A DNA stretch of 64,000 bases from Dastarcus helophoroides (Eukaryota > Arthropoda > Insecta > Coleoptera > Bothrideridae): positions 23,870,192 to 23,934,191 of the forward strand of contig CM053332.1 of NCBI GenBank assembly GCA_028583605.1, read 5' to 3'. The stretch's first letter is position 1. Each line of letters starts with the position of its first letter. This document shows positions 1 to 11,542 of the stretch, one piece after another. Both the position numbers and the translations under genes were made by a program. Under the pieces are notes generated by a model. The model saw only the letters and a list, made by a program, of their open reading frames with translations, was not told the origin of the DNA and ran no database searches.

Positions 1-6
1 GGTCAC

Positions 7-3000
7 TTATACTTTGGTCACTTCGATAAGAATAGGATAATGAATATTATCGTCATATTCCGAGTTATTCAACAGACTAGCGCGTTTCTCCCACACAACC
101 TGATTATAATTTAGCACCTTTTCGCACCTAAAACCCTTCTCTTCCGATCGTGATATAAAAAGTTCCAAAGTATTACCCCTTTCTGGGGCCATCACGTAGG
201 CGACGCCATTGCAAGCCAGACAGTTCCATAAGCAGGTGATCAGGTCGTTTCTGGCATCGTCGAAAAATAAGCAATCGGCGCACAGTATTACGTCGTATGG
301 TAAATCCGACCGATAGGAATTCCATTTGAGCACGTCGGATCGTACGGAACAACTAAACGTATTACACTGTATGGTAACTTGGACGTTCTCCATCGATATT
401 TTATTACCGTCGGTAACCAACACGCTTCTAGCGCCGCCGTACTTGGCCACAAACAGACCGGCCAAGCAAGACATACCTCCGCCCAATTCCAGAACAGTTT
501 TATTTTCGAATAAATTCAAATTGGAACAGATATAATAGCTCAGAGTTTCTTCGGAGGGCCATATGCATATGTTGCCGGTGTTATTGAAACCCATGAGGTC
601 TTCCGCGGAGAACGTTCTGTTTCTGTGACCGATGTTGATAAAGTATTCGAAATGTTCTAATTCTATAGAATACTTGTACCATGTGCGTTTGTCGATTTGG
701 TCGATAATGTGATAATCCGACGACGGTAAAGGAACAGAAGGCAGCTGTTGCGTCCGCAGTAACATGAAGGAAGAAATTCGTCTAACGGAGAACTCGTCTG
801 TGGGACTTGCCGGTTCGCTACCAGTCGGGCTCTTTAAAAAAAAATATATACGGAATGTAGTATTTCTATAATTCGTACGAGTTTTCCCAGATTTAAAAAT
901 GATTCTATCAAACTTAGTTGATGTTACGTATTTCTTGTAGAAATAATAATAAAAATTTTGCGTTTTATACATAAAAAAATAATACAATTCTTCACCTCTA
1001 GTTTCTCTTCAATGCGAATAAATTTTCCAGAATTATATGCCTTTATATTTAATTTATTCGCATGTTGGTTTTAATAAAGGCAACTTCGATATTATTCGAA
1101 AACCAGTTCTAAAGAAACATCCTCTTATTTGTGTTGACGTTTATTATGCAATATAATTTTAATAAAAGATGATATATTGCATTGAAACCATATGTTGGGC
1201 GTTTGCCAAACTCCGAATTGAAAGATATAATGACAGTGACTTGTTTTAATAATTGCTTTTGGCTACAAAATTCACACGAATTCAGATCGGTTTAATTAAA
1301 TTTTCTCTTCTTTAATTTAACCCAAACTGTTAAAAATATACATAGAAACGCAAAAGAGTTAATAATTTTCTAAACTAAATTAGATTTTAATTCTTGAGCT
1401 CAAATGCATGATAATATATTGAAATATAAAGACAAACAAATAAGTTAAACGAATATACTATTTATGATCTTAGGTAAAACTGATAATTTTCCAGAACACG
1501 ACTTTTATCATAAATAATAAGAAATTATTTAAGTTTTTTGCCTAGTGGCGGAAAGCAAAAATTCTGAAAGAAAGCCAATGTTGATGTAGTAACAATAGGC
1601 CGAAAGAGCGAAAAAGACTCATTCTACCATAATTCACAGACTCAAAGGCTGAGGTATTTATTGGATCAAAGACCGTTTTATCCAAGGAATGAACGAGCAA
1701 CTCGTCTATCTACGAATAGCTAAATCTGTAGCAAACATGCTAATACACTATCCTTACTAATATATAAATGCGAAAATGCGTTTGTCTGTCTGTTTGTCCG
1801 CTTCAGTGTTGCCAGATCTCGCGCAGTTTCTCGATTTTCTACTCTCGCGCATATAGCACGACACATTTTCTATGTAAATAAATGCAAAGCTTGGCAATGA
1901 CGACACAACGACATCGTCATCTAACGACGAGAGTTCATGTATTTTAAAAATCGAAATTTTGAGACAAATACAATTTTTCAGAATGGTGAAAATTTTCAAA
2001 GTCAAATTTCTAAATTGTTCAAATAAAAATTCAGTTGATTACATAACAGTCGAAACTTCGAGACAAACTAAAAACTTGAAATATTTTAAAAAATTTAAAT
2101 TCTGAACAGTCATAATATTTTAAGAAAATAGCCAAAATTTGATGACAAAAGTTGAATTTGTTAAATTTTTAAATAAAACAACCAAAGGTCAAAATTTTCA
2201 AAAATATGGTCAAAAATGTGATAAACAGTAAAAAAAATTTCCAAAAAAAAACTCTGAAATGAAGTCAAAATATTAAAAATTTAAACTACGAAAAGCAAAT
2301 TTTCAAAAAAGAAATTTTTTTAACAAAAATAAAAATTATCTTACAAAGTTTCCAAAAAAAGTAAATCAAAATATATCCAAAAAAATCATTATTTTAAAGC
2401 TGGAATTTTTAAACAAAAGTAAAAACTTGGAAAAAAGTTCAAATTTTCCAAATTAAGTCAAAATTTCGAAAAAACTTGAAATTATTTGAGTCGAATCCGA
2501 AAATGTCGACATTCTGAAAAAAGTTGGCATTTTAAAATGTCGAAATTTTCAAAATACATTTTACATTTCCAGTAAAAAATCGAATTCTTCAAAAAAAGTC
2601 GGAATTTCTAAAAAGGTTCTTGCTTTTTTTCACACGGACGAAGGCTCGAGTATAAGATAGTTAGCTTATAAGGAGTTACATTGTTTTAATATCTTATTGT
2701 GCAATTAATTTGTGAATTGTTTAATGCTAATAACAAAAATGGAAAAATTTGCTAAATTTGTAAATTAAGACAAAAATCATGCGAAACAAAATGCCTCATC
2801 AACTAAGTTTTAATGTCCAATAAATTGACCAACATAAAAAAAAGCGTTAAAAAATGTAATAAAGAAGATGCGATACCTTCAAGGCCTTTGCTAGTATAGC
2901 CCAACGCCGACGCGCCACTTTTTTCTTATCATTGTCAGTATATGTAATAATGTGGTTTATGTCGATCGTACATTTCTCGCTGTATTCAAATATATCTTTA

Positions 3001-3011
3001 TTTTGGTCCAT
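7..3011 (-). CDS. CAMKMT: Calmodulin-lysine N-methyltransferase (two exons)
   Basis: Transfers methyl groups from S-adenosylmethionine to calmodulin (Lys115 in vertebrates). Exons on the minus strand are 2877..3011 and 7..831. The donor after the first exon is AAG|GTATCG; the acceptor of the second is a T-rich run ending TTTAAAG. Both are phase 0. The joined protein is about 319 aa, close to the 323 aa of the human enzyme. The first exon ends in KKVARRRWAILAKALK, resembling the family's N-terminal ARWKLLRQVLK motif. The second holds GFNNTGNICIWPSEE, the SAM-binding motif VLELGGGMSCLAGL (from about residue 158), VTDGN and ILCADCLFFD, all in family order. The stop is at 7-9, so the 3' UTR lies outside the window. 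An in-frame upstream ATG (3066-3068) would add 19 residues; I prefer the shorter start because it fits the family length. The intron (832..2876) holds repeats only. Assignment is firm; the exact start is less so. Confidence 0.9.
1752..1965 (+). repeat. Dispersed repeat, TTACTAATATATAAATGCG family, copy 1
   Basis: The copy begins CCTTACTAATATATAAATGC, followed by GTTTGTCTGTCTGTTTGTCC and an AGTTTCTCGATTTTC block. Inverted copies lie at about 12295-12455 and 24075-24250. The sharp shared end (TATATTAGTAAGGAT in the other orientation) suggests a non-autonomous transposon terminus; the class is not determined. It lies in the CAMKMT intron. Confidence 0.6.
1966..2665 (-). repeat. Satellite-like element A, copy 1
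   Basis: A-rich degenerate repeat of short GAAATTTTC / CAAAATTTT words. The end at about 2540-2660 (GTCGAAATTTTCAAAATACA, then AAAAAGTCGGAATTTC, then an ACGGACGAAGGC block) matches 38230-38380 in the same orientation and 45720-45860 in the opposite orientation. The array is therefore the body of a dispersed element with a defined end. No coding potential was seen. Confidence 0.6.
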
Positions 3012-3490
3012 AGAACGAACGGAACATTTTCTACCACGACTTATACATTTGCCTGCAAAGGCAACCACGTTAATAAATTTACCAATATTTCATTCGTTCG
3101 TGCTTGAAAAACGTCTCATTTCGACTACTATTGAACCAGCTATTTAAATTCATTCGTCTGACATACGAGACAGAAATAAAATAAACTCAAAACATAAAGA
3201 TTGGAGTTTATAAATACACCTAGTCAATGCCACCATCTACGATTCGAATTAAATTAAAGGTTAGTACTTACATTTTTTTGTTATGCTACCGAAGTTACTC
3301 CGCAGTAGTTGGTCCTATTTTTAAAAATAACAAATATAGCAATACTGATTAGATAAAGCGAAAATTTCTTCCTTTGGATTGATTTAACCATTCGAGCGTC
3401 ATGGAATATATAAACGTCAATAAATTATACGTGCAGTTTTATCTACCACTAATATAGTCTATTTTAGTACTTTTAGATAACATAGAACTT
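3012..3490. other. Upstream region of CAMKMT
   Basis: Intergenic sequence between the CAMKMT start and the transposon at 3499. It presumably includes the CAMKMT promoter and 5' UTR on the minus strand. No TATA box or other convincing motif was recognised, and there is no coding signal. Confidence 0.4.
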
Positions 3491-3498
3491 CTGATTTC

Positions 3499-5586
3499 GA
3501 GACTACATGAAAAACCACACCAGTCGTCAGCGTTGCCACCATAATTTTTTGGTTTCTTACCAAAATTCGGTGCGAAAATGAACATTGGCATCCATCGCTG
3601 TCATGTAAAATTATGACATATTATCTCGTCTTGTCTTTGATCTGTTTGTGTTTGCAGGTGACACATTTTTTACTATAGCAAAGTTTTACGATAGTTTGAC
3701 TTTTGGAAAACACGCTGATAATGAAAGGAATTAAGAAGCAGATATTTGTCAACCGTGAAGGAAATGATACTAGTCGAGAAACGGCAGGTTGCAGTACTTG
3801 TGATCTTGTGAATTAAATTATGAAAAATTCATGAAAAATTAAAATGCCACAACTTGAAACAATCGATTTGGTTATGGAATGAAATTGTAGTTTAGGAAAC
3901 ACTATGTGGGATTGAATTTTGAAATCTTTAAAATGGTCGATAATGACAAAAATAAAGGGGGGCCCATGTAATAAGACGACTAACACTATACAACTTTACG
4001 GTGACATTCAGTAATCGCATTTATGCTTGTATTTATTTGGTTTAAGAATAAAAAAACTCAATATAATTTAAATTTTATTCTACAGGTTCAATTACTGCAT
4101 ATAAGAACCTGCAAAAAACTTATGGAAGTTTTAAATGCATAAAAGCAGTAATAAAAATTATAATTTGTGTTATACAAATGGTCTTTTTTTACACTCTTTA
4201 TATCGATTTGTTCTTGACCCGTTTCAATGTTGATGTTCTCTCTGAGCATACCAAAATATCCATTTGAATTTAATTTTAAACTCGTATAAATCCTTATCTG
4301 AAAGAAATTTATAAATAGTCAATTTAAAATACAACCTCCTTTATTAATGCGTACCTAGTTCACCCTGCCTTTTCTTTGGAAAATATTCCTACTTTTCCAT
4401 TTTTCTTTTATAAGTTCCTGGTTTACTTTTTCTATGATCATCCTTTCTCACTCTTGCTTTAAAATCGTTTACAAAATCATTAAAAGCTTCATAATCAGCA
4501 TCATCTATCCAGTTATTTATATGTGTCTTCCAAATATCTCGTCTTGTCTTATCTACTGGGTCTGCTTCTTGTTTCATTATCTTCGTCTTCACAAACTGGG
4601 CAATTTCTTCTTCTCAATTAATTTTTATTTGAGAATGTTACCCTAAAGCTTCTGCAGTATTGTCCAGGACAGAGTTAGTACCCTTTCCATTAGCTCCCTT
4701 AGCATAAACATATATTTATTAATAAAAAATGTAGTATTAAAAAACATAAAAGAAATAAGACGTATTTTGATACAATTACAAACTTTATCTAATGTATGAA
4801 AGACCAGTGTGATCAGAACCTAAAGTGAAGTAAATAAAAATGAAGGTAGGTAAGTAAGTTTACCTTTCTGCAAAATTCTTGCCATTTGCATTCTATTCTT
4901 TAACTTTCAGTGCTGCAGCTATCATCTCATTCTTATCCCACTTCTTTTCAATATTATGTTTTTTTTAATAAATACGCAACATTGTTTCTACTTAGCAAAT
5001 TGATTCCCTCAAGTTGTGGTGTTTTCGTTTTTCGTGCATCTTCCAAAATTCGATTCACTGGTACTCTAATCTGTAATTTCTCGACCACTATATTTTTCTC
5101 CATCGTTGATAAAAGTCCACACAAGTCCACAGTTATTTAAAATATAATATTAAATGACACTGTAAAAAGTCTAGTTTGTTTTAACGAAAAGATTTACAGA
5201 AACAAGTATCACTGAAAATATTACAAAATTTTGGGATGTTAAAAAAGCGGAAATTAACTTAAATACACAAATTTAAACAAACGCACTATTATTTAAGATA
5301 TAACATAAATGACGCTGTGAAAAGTACTTTTCACTCTGTGATAGTTTTGTTCTACGAAACAGATTTATAGAAATTTTTAGAGAATATCACTAAAAATATT
5401 AAAATACTCTGCAATGCCAAAATTATCGGGAGTCTGTTATTCTTTGCATTTGCACAGAAATGTTGCAAGAATTAACATTTCGGTTGACATGGGTACCAAT
5501 ATTTATTTGCACGACGAATTTTAATAAGAAACCAAAAAATTAGGGTGGCAAGGCTGACGACTGGTGTGGTTTTTCATGTAGTCTCT
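3499..5586. mobile_element. DNA transposon with TIRs, 2.1 kb, probably non-autonomous
   Basis: Terminal inverted repeats of roughly 80 bp: the left end starts GAGACTACATGAAAAACCAC and the right end finishes GTGGTTTTTCATGTAGTCT. The element is flanked by CTGATTTC on both sides (3491-3498 and 5587-5594), an 8 bp target-site duplication (7 bp if the right TIR is extended by one base). The interior has no intact transposase; the only notable ORF is a lysine-rich 67 aa one on the minus strand (4389..4592) that I do not recognise. An 8 bp duplication fits hAT or P superfamilies, but the terminus does not decide. A truncated second copy starts at 29457. Confidence 0.75.
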
Positions 5587-5594
5587 GATTTCGT

Positions 5595-6616
5595 AGCGGC
5601 AACAAGAACTTTTAAGATTTAGATGTGCTCGTGTGGCAACACTGTGACATTTGTAAATGATAGCGGCAGGGATGAGGAACATCGATGTTTGAACATAGAT
5701 ATGTTTTTAATGAACCATCGATGTCACAAACATCGGTATTCGAGAACGATACATCGAGGTTTTTTAAATATTTATTTACGAGTTTAAGAAGCTAAAAAGA
5801 ATAATAAATTATTTAATTATTTATTAAGAAATGACAATTATTTTCCCTCCGAATTTAAACCTATATTTTTTTTATTTCTTTTTCTCCGATATTTTTACTT
5901 AAAGACTCGAAATATAGGTTTCTTGAATCGAAGGTTTCGTTTGAAATTTAAAATTTTGGAGAAAAATTTCAATATTTTAAAGTTAAACTCGAAATTTTAA
6001 AAATGTATACTTTTATCCCAAGTATTGTTTAAAAAATTCTGAAATTTTTCATAGAATTCAAACAAAATTCGATATTCAGCTCCGAACTTGGAAAGAAAAT
6101 ATTCAAATTTCGGAACAAATTTAAAATTTATAATAATAAGATTTGGTTTAATACAAAATTTTACTAAAAATTTGAGATTTCTAAGAAAATTTGAAATTAA
6201 AAAAATATGCAATTTTCAAATTTAAGCGCGAGTTTTTGATAACATCTATGATAGGTAATACTTACGTTCCAATTGTGGTTGACTGTTGGACCAATTTATT
6301 ATACTCTATATTTTGTAGGTTTTTTGAACACAACTGTAATTTAACTAACCGAGGTTAGTGTTTATGAATATAATTTTGTGTTTTTTTTTAATGGATTTTC
6401 AGTGTAATTTTAAAATAAGTGGACAAAATAACATTTAACAATTGAAGAAATAAAATGTCAGTGACCGAAGACACTAACAACTGACAGAATAACAGTCAGC
6501 GGAACACACATAGCGCCAGAGTTATCTTGAGGACCTACTAAACGAAAAAAAAATGTTTATGTTACCATTTGTTAGCTTATTAACGTAGCTATTGCTGGTA
6601 GATAGAAGTGCAGATA
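5595..6616. repeat. Intergenic: CATCGATG fragment and AT-rich degenerate repeat
   Basis: 5670-5765 carries a decayed cluster of AACATCGATGTT-like boxes related to the hAT element at 6625. 5860-6230 is AT-rich degenerate repeat of the GAAATTT type. 6240-6600 shows nothing recognisable. Short ORFs here are chance products of low complexity. Confidence 0.45.
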
Positions 6617-6624
6617 CTTTCAAC

Positions 6625-7295
6625 TAGGGATGATCGATATTCATCGATGGTGAATGAACATCGATGTTTAGTGGAAAAACATCGATGTTTTAATATCGAT
6701 GTTAAGTTTTCGATAATATTGACACATCGATGTTATGAGAATAAAATCGGAACATCGATATCGATACACTCTAAGTCTAGGGCTAGGCCATCTAGCGTGA
6801 TTAGGTGTAACAAATATCGCTGATTAATGTCGCTATTAGTATTATTTCATTTTCACCCAATTTACACTAGATGTCGTTAATCGATGTAACCAAATTAAAA
6901 CCAACAAAATAAAAAACTGTCAATTTCAAGTCATGGTCAACTTTTTTTCTTATCTAAGAATAAAGTGGGTGCGAGTGTTAGTAGAACTTAATTTTTGTAA
7001 TAAAATTTCGAAAACGAAATAATAGGTATAGTAAATCTACCCTATATTGTACTCTATGTCTGTCCAGTAAACTCAAACTTTTGCAGTAATGTAACCCAAC
7101 AATCTACCATGAGTTTGCTTTCGTCGCTTACTATATGTATACCTTATAATAAAATGGATTTTTTTTTCTTACCTAAAACATCGATGTTTTCGGACATCGA
7201 TATTTTTCTTTCGATATTGATCGTACATCGATACTTATGAAACGATGTTAATATTGATGTGAATATCGATGTTTTTCTAATATCGATCATCCCTA
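6625..7295. mobile_element. hAT-type MITE with CATCGATG subterminal arrays
   Basis: A 671 bp element flanked by an exact 8 bp duplication, CTTTCAAC (6617-6624 and 7296-7303). The ends are inverted: TAGGGATGATCGATATT on the left and AATATCGATCATCCCTA on the right. About 130 bp inside each end is packed with CATCGATGTT and ATATCGAT boxes. Both the duplication length and the TAGGG terminus are typical of hAT elements, whose transposases bind subterminal repeats. No transposase ORF is present, so it is non-autonomous. Decayed relatives occur near 5670, 28117 and 28915. Confidence 0.8.
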
Positions 7296-7303
7296 CTTTC
7301 AAC

Positions 7304-7724
7304 ACCACCAAAGAATAACATAACAGCATAAATAACACCTATGTAAAATTTTTTGCCATTACATTTACAGTAACCTGTCTGTAAGGTAAATCGATCCAAT
7401 TCTTAGGATTTTTAGATCGATTTATTCGATAGATGTAATCTTTAAGATCGATCTAAAAAATCGACCTTGAGACTTCACAAAATCGATTTTTCAATTAATC
7501 AATCTCAAATCGGCATCCCTTGCTGTGGGTCGTGGTCGTTCGCAGTGTTCGCATCGGTAAAAGTCAGTTTGTGGTCAGAAGCTTATCTTGCTTTTTGTCT
7601 CATGAGGATTTATATTGCGGTCATGTGGCAACACTGCTTGTCTCCCCGATGGACATTTGAAACGATATTGAAATAATATAAACATTTTTATGCTCTACGA
7701 AATGAAGCATTTTGATAAAGAGTA
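7304..7724. other. Upstream region of the zinc-finger gene
   Basis: Intergenic DNA with a short ATCGAT-rich stretch at 7385-7495 (ATCGATC/ATCGATT words, different from the hAT box), then the probable promoter and 5' UTR of the zinc-finger gene. No specific promoter element could be supported. Confidence 0.35.
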
Positions 7725-10190
7725 ATGGATCTGGACGATCTTAAGATTAGATGTAGAGCTTGCATGGACAAAACCGACGTAATGAATGATTTATTCGCGA
7801 TTATCCACGAAAATAAAAGTATCGCAGACATTTTGGCAGAAAATGGTGTTTGGGTAAGTCGCGGTGTTACGTTTGACACTTCCATTTTTAAATATTTTTT
7901 TCCCTCCTCGGCTATGTTAGGTGAAATCGGCTTTTATTTCTAAGTTTAATCCACATGCAAAGGGTAAACTCATTATGCCTTCAAAGCACTGCAAGTGAAT
8001 GCGGAAACAAGGATAGATGGCGATGAACCGCCTTCTTAAACAAGGATAGGTTGTAATTTTTGGGGAAAATTCCTTTCGGTAATGCGTGTCATAGCTTAGA
8101 AGTTCTATAGAAAAAAGAGTTTCTGTAGACAAATGTCCTCACTGCGTCAAGCCGGATCACACAGGAATTTGCTATCTCCGACTGTCTTTCATGTCTTAAG
8201 AATCTTGCCCTCGGGAGGATCAATCCTATCAGTTTCTGCGAGCATCTTCCATGATAGGACTTGTAAAAAAGAAGCAAGTCACCAACCATCCGCCTGTGCT
8301 CTAGTGTTCCGAGAGAATCGATCAAACTCTCATCATCAATTAGGCTAATCGCTCTTCTTTGAATTGAGTCTAAAAGAGCTAAGGTGTGCTTTGAGGCTGA
8401 ACTCCAAACATAACAACAGTATTGGTTAGTGTTGGCCTAACTTGAGCTTTGTATAGTGTGAGTAGCTGATAAGATGTAAAGTACTTTTTTGCCCAAAAAG
8501 AAAGCCTAGTCTCCGAGAGGCGGACTTGGCACTGATGGCGCGCACATGATCCTCCCAAGAGAAGGTAGTGCTCGCATTTACTCCTAGGATAGATGGATTA
8601 GATCCCATCGGAAGGATTTTACCGTCCATTAGTATGTTTGTTGCATTATCCCTTGATGTTTTTTTTTTTAAAGAAAACCGCGGTCTGAGTTTTTGAAGCG
8701 TTGAAGTCGACCAAATTGTTCTTACCCCATTCCAGAATAATCTCGAGATCCTGATTAATCGTCTGTATCTGCTGTTCCCATAGTCGATCTGAAGCAGTGA
8801 TAGATAATGGTTTGTTGGAGAAAAAAGATGACACAAGGTTACTATCACCTGCGTAGCTGTATATAGGATTGGAAGTTGAAGCTAAGAGATCGTTTATGTG
8901 TAACAGAAACAGAGTAGGAGACACGACAGATCCCTGAGGCACCCCTGCATTAATAGCAAATGTCTCAGATGAAATGCCATCGACCACGACCTGAAGAGAT
9001 CCAAATTACAAATGTACTCGAAATTCTTTGGTCGTGGCAGCACAAATTAATTGTGGTGGCAGTATGTAGGATAACTACCTAGTCATAAATTGTCTTAAAA
9101 TATATTGCAAAAAGCATAATAAACGCTTTCAAAGTATCTTCCTAACATTCAGTTTTGGCATAATTGTGATAATAATTCCTAAATTTGCTCCAAATTTTAC
9201 TTACTGTTTTCATTTCTGTTTCAGGTTGAAAGCGATTCATCTGATTCTGCTCTGTTTTGCAAAAACTGCTCATCGATTGTATTAAATTTCTATCAGTTTA
9301 AAATAATATTTAAGGAAAATCAAAGATATTTACGAAAACTTGTGCAGTTAAATCAAAACGAATGTGGGACATTCGAAGCAGACATCACAGTCGAAAATGA
9401 AGGTTGCAAGTTCGAAAATATATCATTAATAAACGAAGGGGACCAGAATTTATTAGTGGTCGATAATGGCGATGACGCGACAGACGGTGACGTCGAATCG
9501 ATTGAAGTCGTTATAAAAATAGGATCTGACGAAAATAATTCCAACAAAAAAGGCGATAAATCGGCCCCGAAAACAGCATGTGACACTTGCAACAACCAGA
9601 ATTATTCCGGAGAGTCACACGATTGCCTGTGCAAAAGATATTTGTGCGAAATATGCGGAAAAGGATTTCAGAGAAAATGTTATTTGAGAGATCATAAAGA
9701 AACACACAATTCCGAGAAAAAGTACGTTTGTATGGTGTGCAACAAACGATTCAAAAGTAGGGTGATATACAGTAGACATAAGAGTCGTCATGAAAACGTA
9801 AGGAAGTTCGTTTGCGAAATATGCGGCGTTAGATTTAATGAAATGGGTACACTCAAGATGCACGTCCAATTGAAACATGTAAGAGATCGAAAGTTCATGT
9901 GTTATATTTGTGGACTGAAATTTCCATTGAAGAGCACCTTGGATAAACACATTAAAAGGCATAACAAATCGAGAGAGAAGACTTTCAAATGTGGCGAATG
10001 CGATAACTTTTACAGCGATAAATCGAGTTTAACGCGACATATGACAATTAAGCACAGTGAGAACAAAGTTTCATATACTTGCGATTTTTGTCCGAAGATG
10101 TACACCACTAAGACTAACTTGTTGAAACATATTAGAAAAAAACATTCAAATCGAGAATATGACTCAACACTGTTGGATTCTGTGACTTAG
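7725..10190 (+). CDS. ZAD-domain C2H2 zinc-finger protein (two exons)
   Basis: Probable DNA-binding transcription factor. Exons are 7725..7853 and 9225..10190, joined in phase 0 (TGG|GTAAGT donor, TTTCTGTTTCAG acceptor), giving 364 aa. The N-terminal ZAD (zinc-finger associated domain, an insect-expanded dimerisation module) is split by the intron: the first Cys pair is in RCRACMDK and the second in LFCKNCSSIV. An acidic linker follows. Then come six C2H2 fingers between about residues 182 and 352, from YLCEICGKGFQRKCYLRDHK to YTCDFCPKMYTTKTNLLKH, most with T/S-x-x-K linkers. The intron is inflated by a decayed LINE at 7925-9000. ZAD proteins are a large insect family, so no one-to-one orthologue can be named. 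Splicing is needed to build the complete ZAD, which supports the model. Confidence 0.9.
7925..9000 (-). pseudogene. 5'-truncated LINE (non-LTR retrotransposon), RT domain to 3' end
   Basis: Reads on the minus strand from the reverse-transcriptase core to the C terminus. Frame 8646..8987 has AGVPQGSVVSPTLFLLHIND followed by the catalytic block as YSYAGDS, where the family has YADD. The reading shifts frame at a T-run near 8650 into 8426..8848 (ILMDGKILPMGSNP, FSWEDHV), and again into the C-terminal part (LEHRRMVGDLLLFYKSYHGR, then a VHRHLSLFPH-like end). The catalytic Asp-to-Gly change, frameshifts and missing 5' part mark it as dead. The style is jockey/CR1-like; the clade is not settled. It sits antisense in the intron of the zinc-finger gene. 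Confidence 0.85.
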
Positions 10191-10234
10191 AGTTATGGGA
10201 AAGGTTAGCCTTCTCCAAAACTTCAAGTTGAGAG

Positions 10235-10240
10235 AATAAA
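10235..10240 (+). other. Poly(A) signal of the zinc-finger gene
   Basis: AATAAA lies 45 bp after the stop codon of the zinc-finger gene, in the expected orientation and distance. Confidence 0.55.
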
Positions 10241-10249
10241 ATGCATTAA

Positions 10250-11500
10250 ATGCATTATTTTGAGTTCTTTTGGAAATTATGACTACATAAATTTGATTTT
10301 CCAAAATTTTATTTTTAATCTTGGTTTCAGGGGACAAGATTTGTATTTAATTTTAAGCTCAAAAATCTTGTTTATTTTCGAATTTTTAATTCAAAACCTG
10401 AAATTTGATTTCTTCTATTGATTTTAACTTGAAACTTACGCATTGTTATAAAATGTGGATTATTTTACCTCGAAATTTTGAGAATTTTGTACGTAAATTG
10501 TTGCTGAATCTTCGACACTACATTCAATGTATCTAATTTAAGGTTTTTTGCCAAAAAATTGGTTATTCTCACGTTTTAATTTTTTTGAAATTACATTCCT
10601 TAAACCAAGAAAAAATATGTTTTCTCGGAACGTCTCTCTCAAAAAATAACTTTAAACATTATTTTTCTCAAAAATCGTTAGTTTAAAAGGCAAAATTTTG
10701 ATATTTTTTCAAATTTTCAAACAATCCTGAAATTTTGGCGAACTTTCACCAAATTTTGAATTTAAACTCGAGATTCTTTTAATAATTTGAAATTTTCTTT
10801 TAATTTCGACGTTATTTGTGTTCCAAATTTACACTTTCAGTTGTTATTTTTTTATATGGGTGTCTGAGTTGCATCATTCATTTTAACTACATATTCGAAA
10901 GGCTTAGTAAAGTAAATTTTATTCGAATTTTTAAGACTCATACCTCCCCCCTAATGGGGGCGCTTTTGGTTCGCAACAAAACTCTCCTAATAATGTTTGT
11001 TGACAAACAGGTCAACGTTAATGCCACACGCATTCGTTAGATTCAGATGACAACACAGACTGGCGATTAATGGGAAATAAAATTTTACTATAACTTGGCA
11101 ATTTAATTTGAATTTCCATCCACTTGAACTATTATGAAAATAATTCTATGCATGTTAGATTTTTCGCTTCTTTAATCAAAAGTTTTAAATGAGTAATATT
11201 AACCAATTATGGATGATAATGCCTCTCCTAGCCTCCAGCTCAATCGTAAGAATTGCGTTAAATCTACTGTTCTCTAAACTTTTTTATCTGATTAACATCA
11301 TTTTTAATAAATTTTTAAATTATCATTATTGTATTTGTTGGACCTTTTTGTTATCAAACTTAAATACATTTACAAGTTCAGTTTAACTTTTTTTTATTGA
11401 AACATAAAAAAATCTCTTAAAAATAGGTTGCATAACAAAATATATATATACATATATAACTTATACCGTAAAATTTACGATTAATTGTCATTGCAATTAA
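10250..11500. repeat. Intergenic AT-rich degenerate repeat with a Penelope end fragment
   Basis: 10270-10810 is low-complexity AT-rich sequence of the GAAATTT type. At 10319-10350 there is CTTGGTTTCAGGGGACAAG, a fragment of the Penelope-like terminal repeat seen complete near 31.9 kb. 10810-11500 shows nothing recognisable, except that the end (11503-11508, TTTATT on the plus strand) is a poly(A) signal for the DENND2 gene. Confidence 0.45.
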
Positions 11501-11502
11501 AA

Positions 11503-11508
11503 TTTATT
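11503..11508 (-). other. Poly(A) signal of the DENND2 gene
   Basis: AATAAA on the minus strand, 34 bp downstream of the DENND2 stop codon. Confidence 0.5.
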
Positions 11509-11542
11509 ATTTACAAAAAAAAATACTGCAATCTGTCTCTTC

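Noticed and set aside
6625..7295. CRISPR-like spacing of CATCGATG boxes
   Set aside because: The genome is eukaryotic, and the boxes lie in both TIR-proximal parts of an element with an 8 bp target duplication; spacers are irregular.
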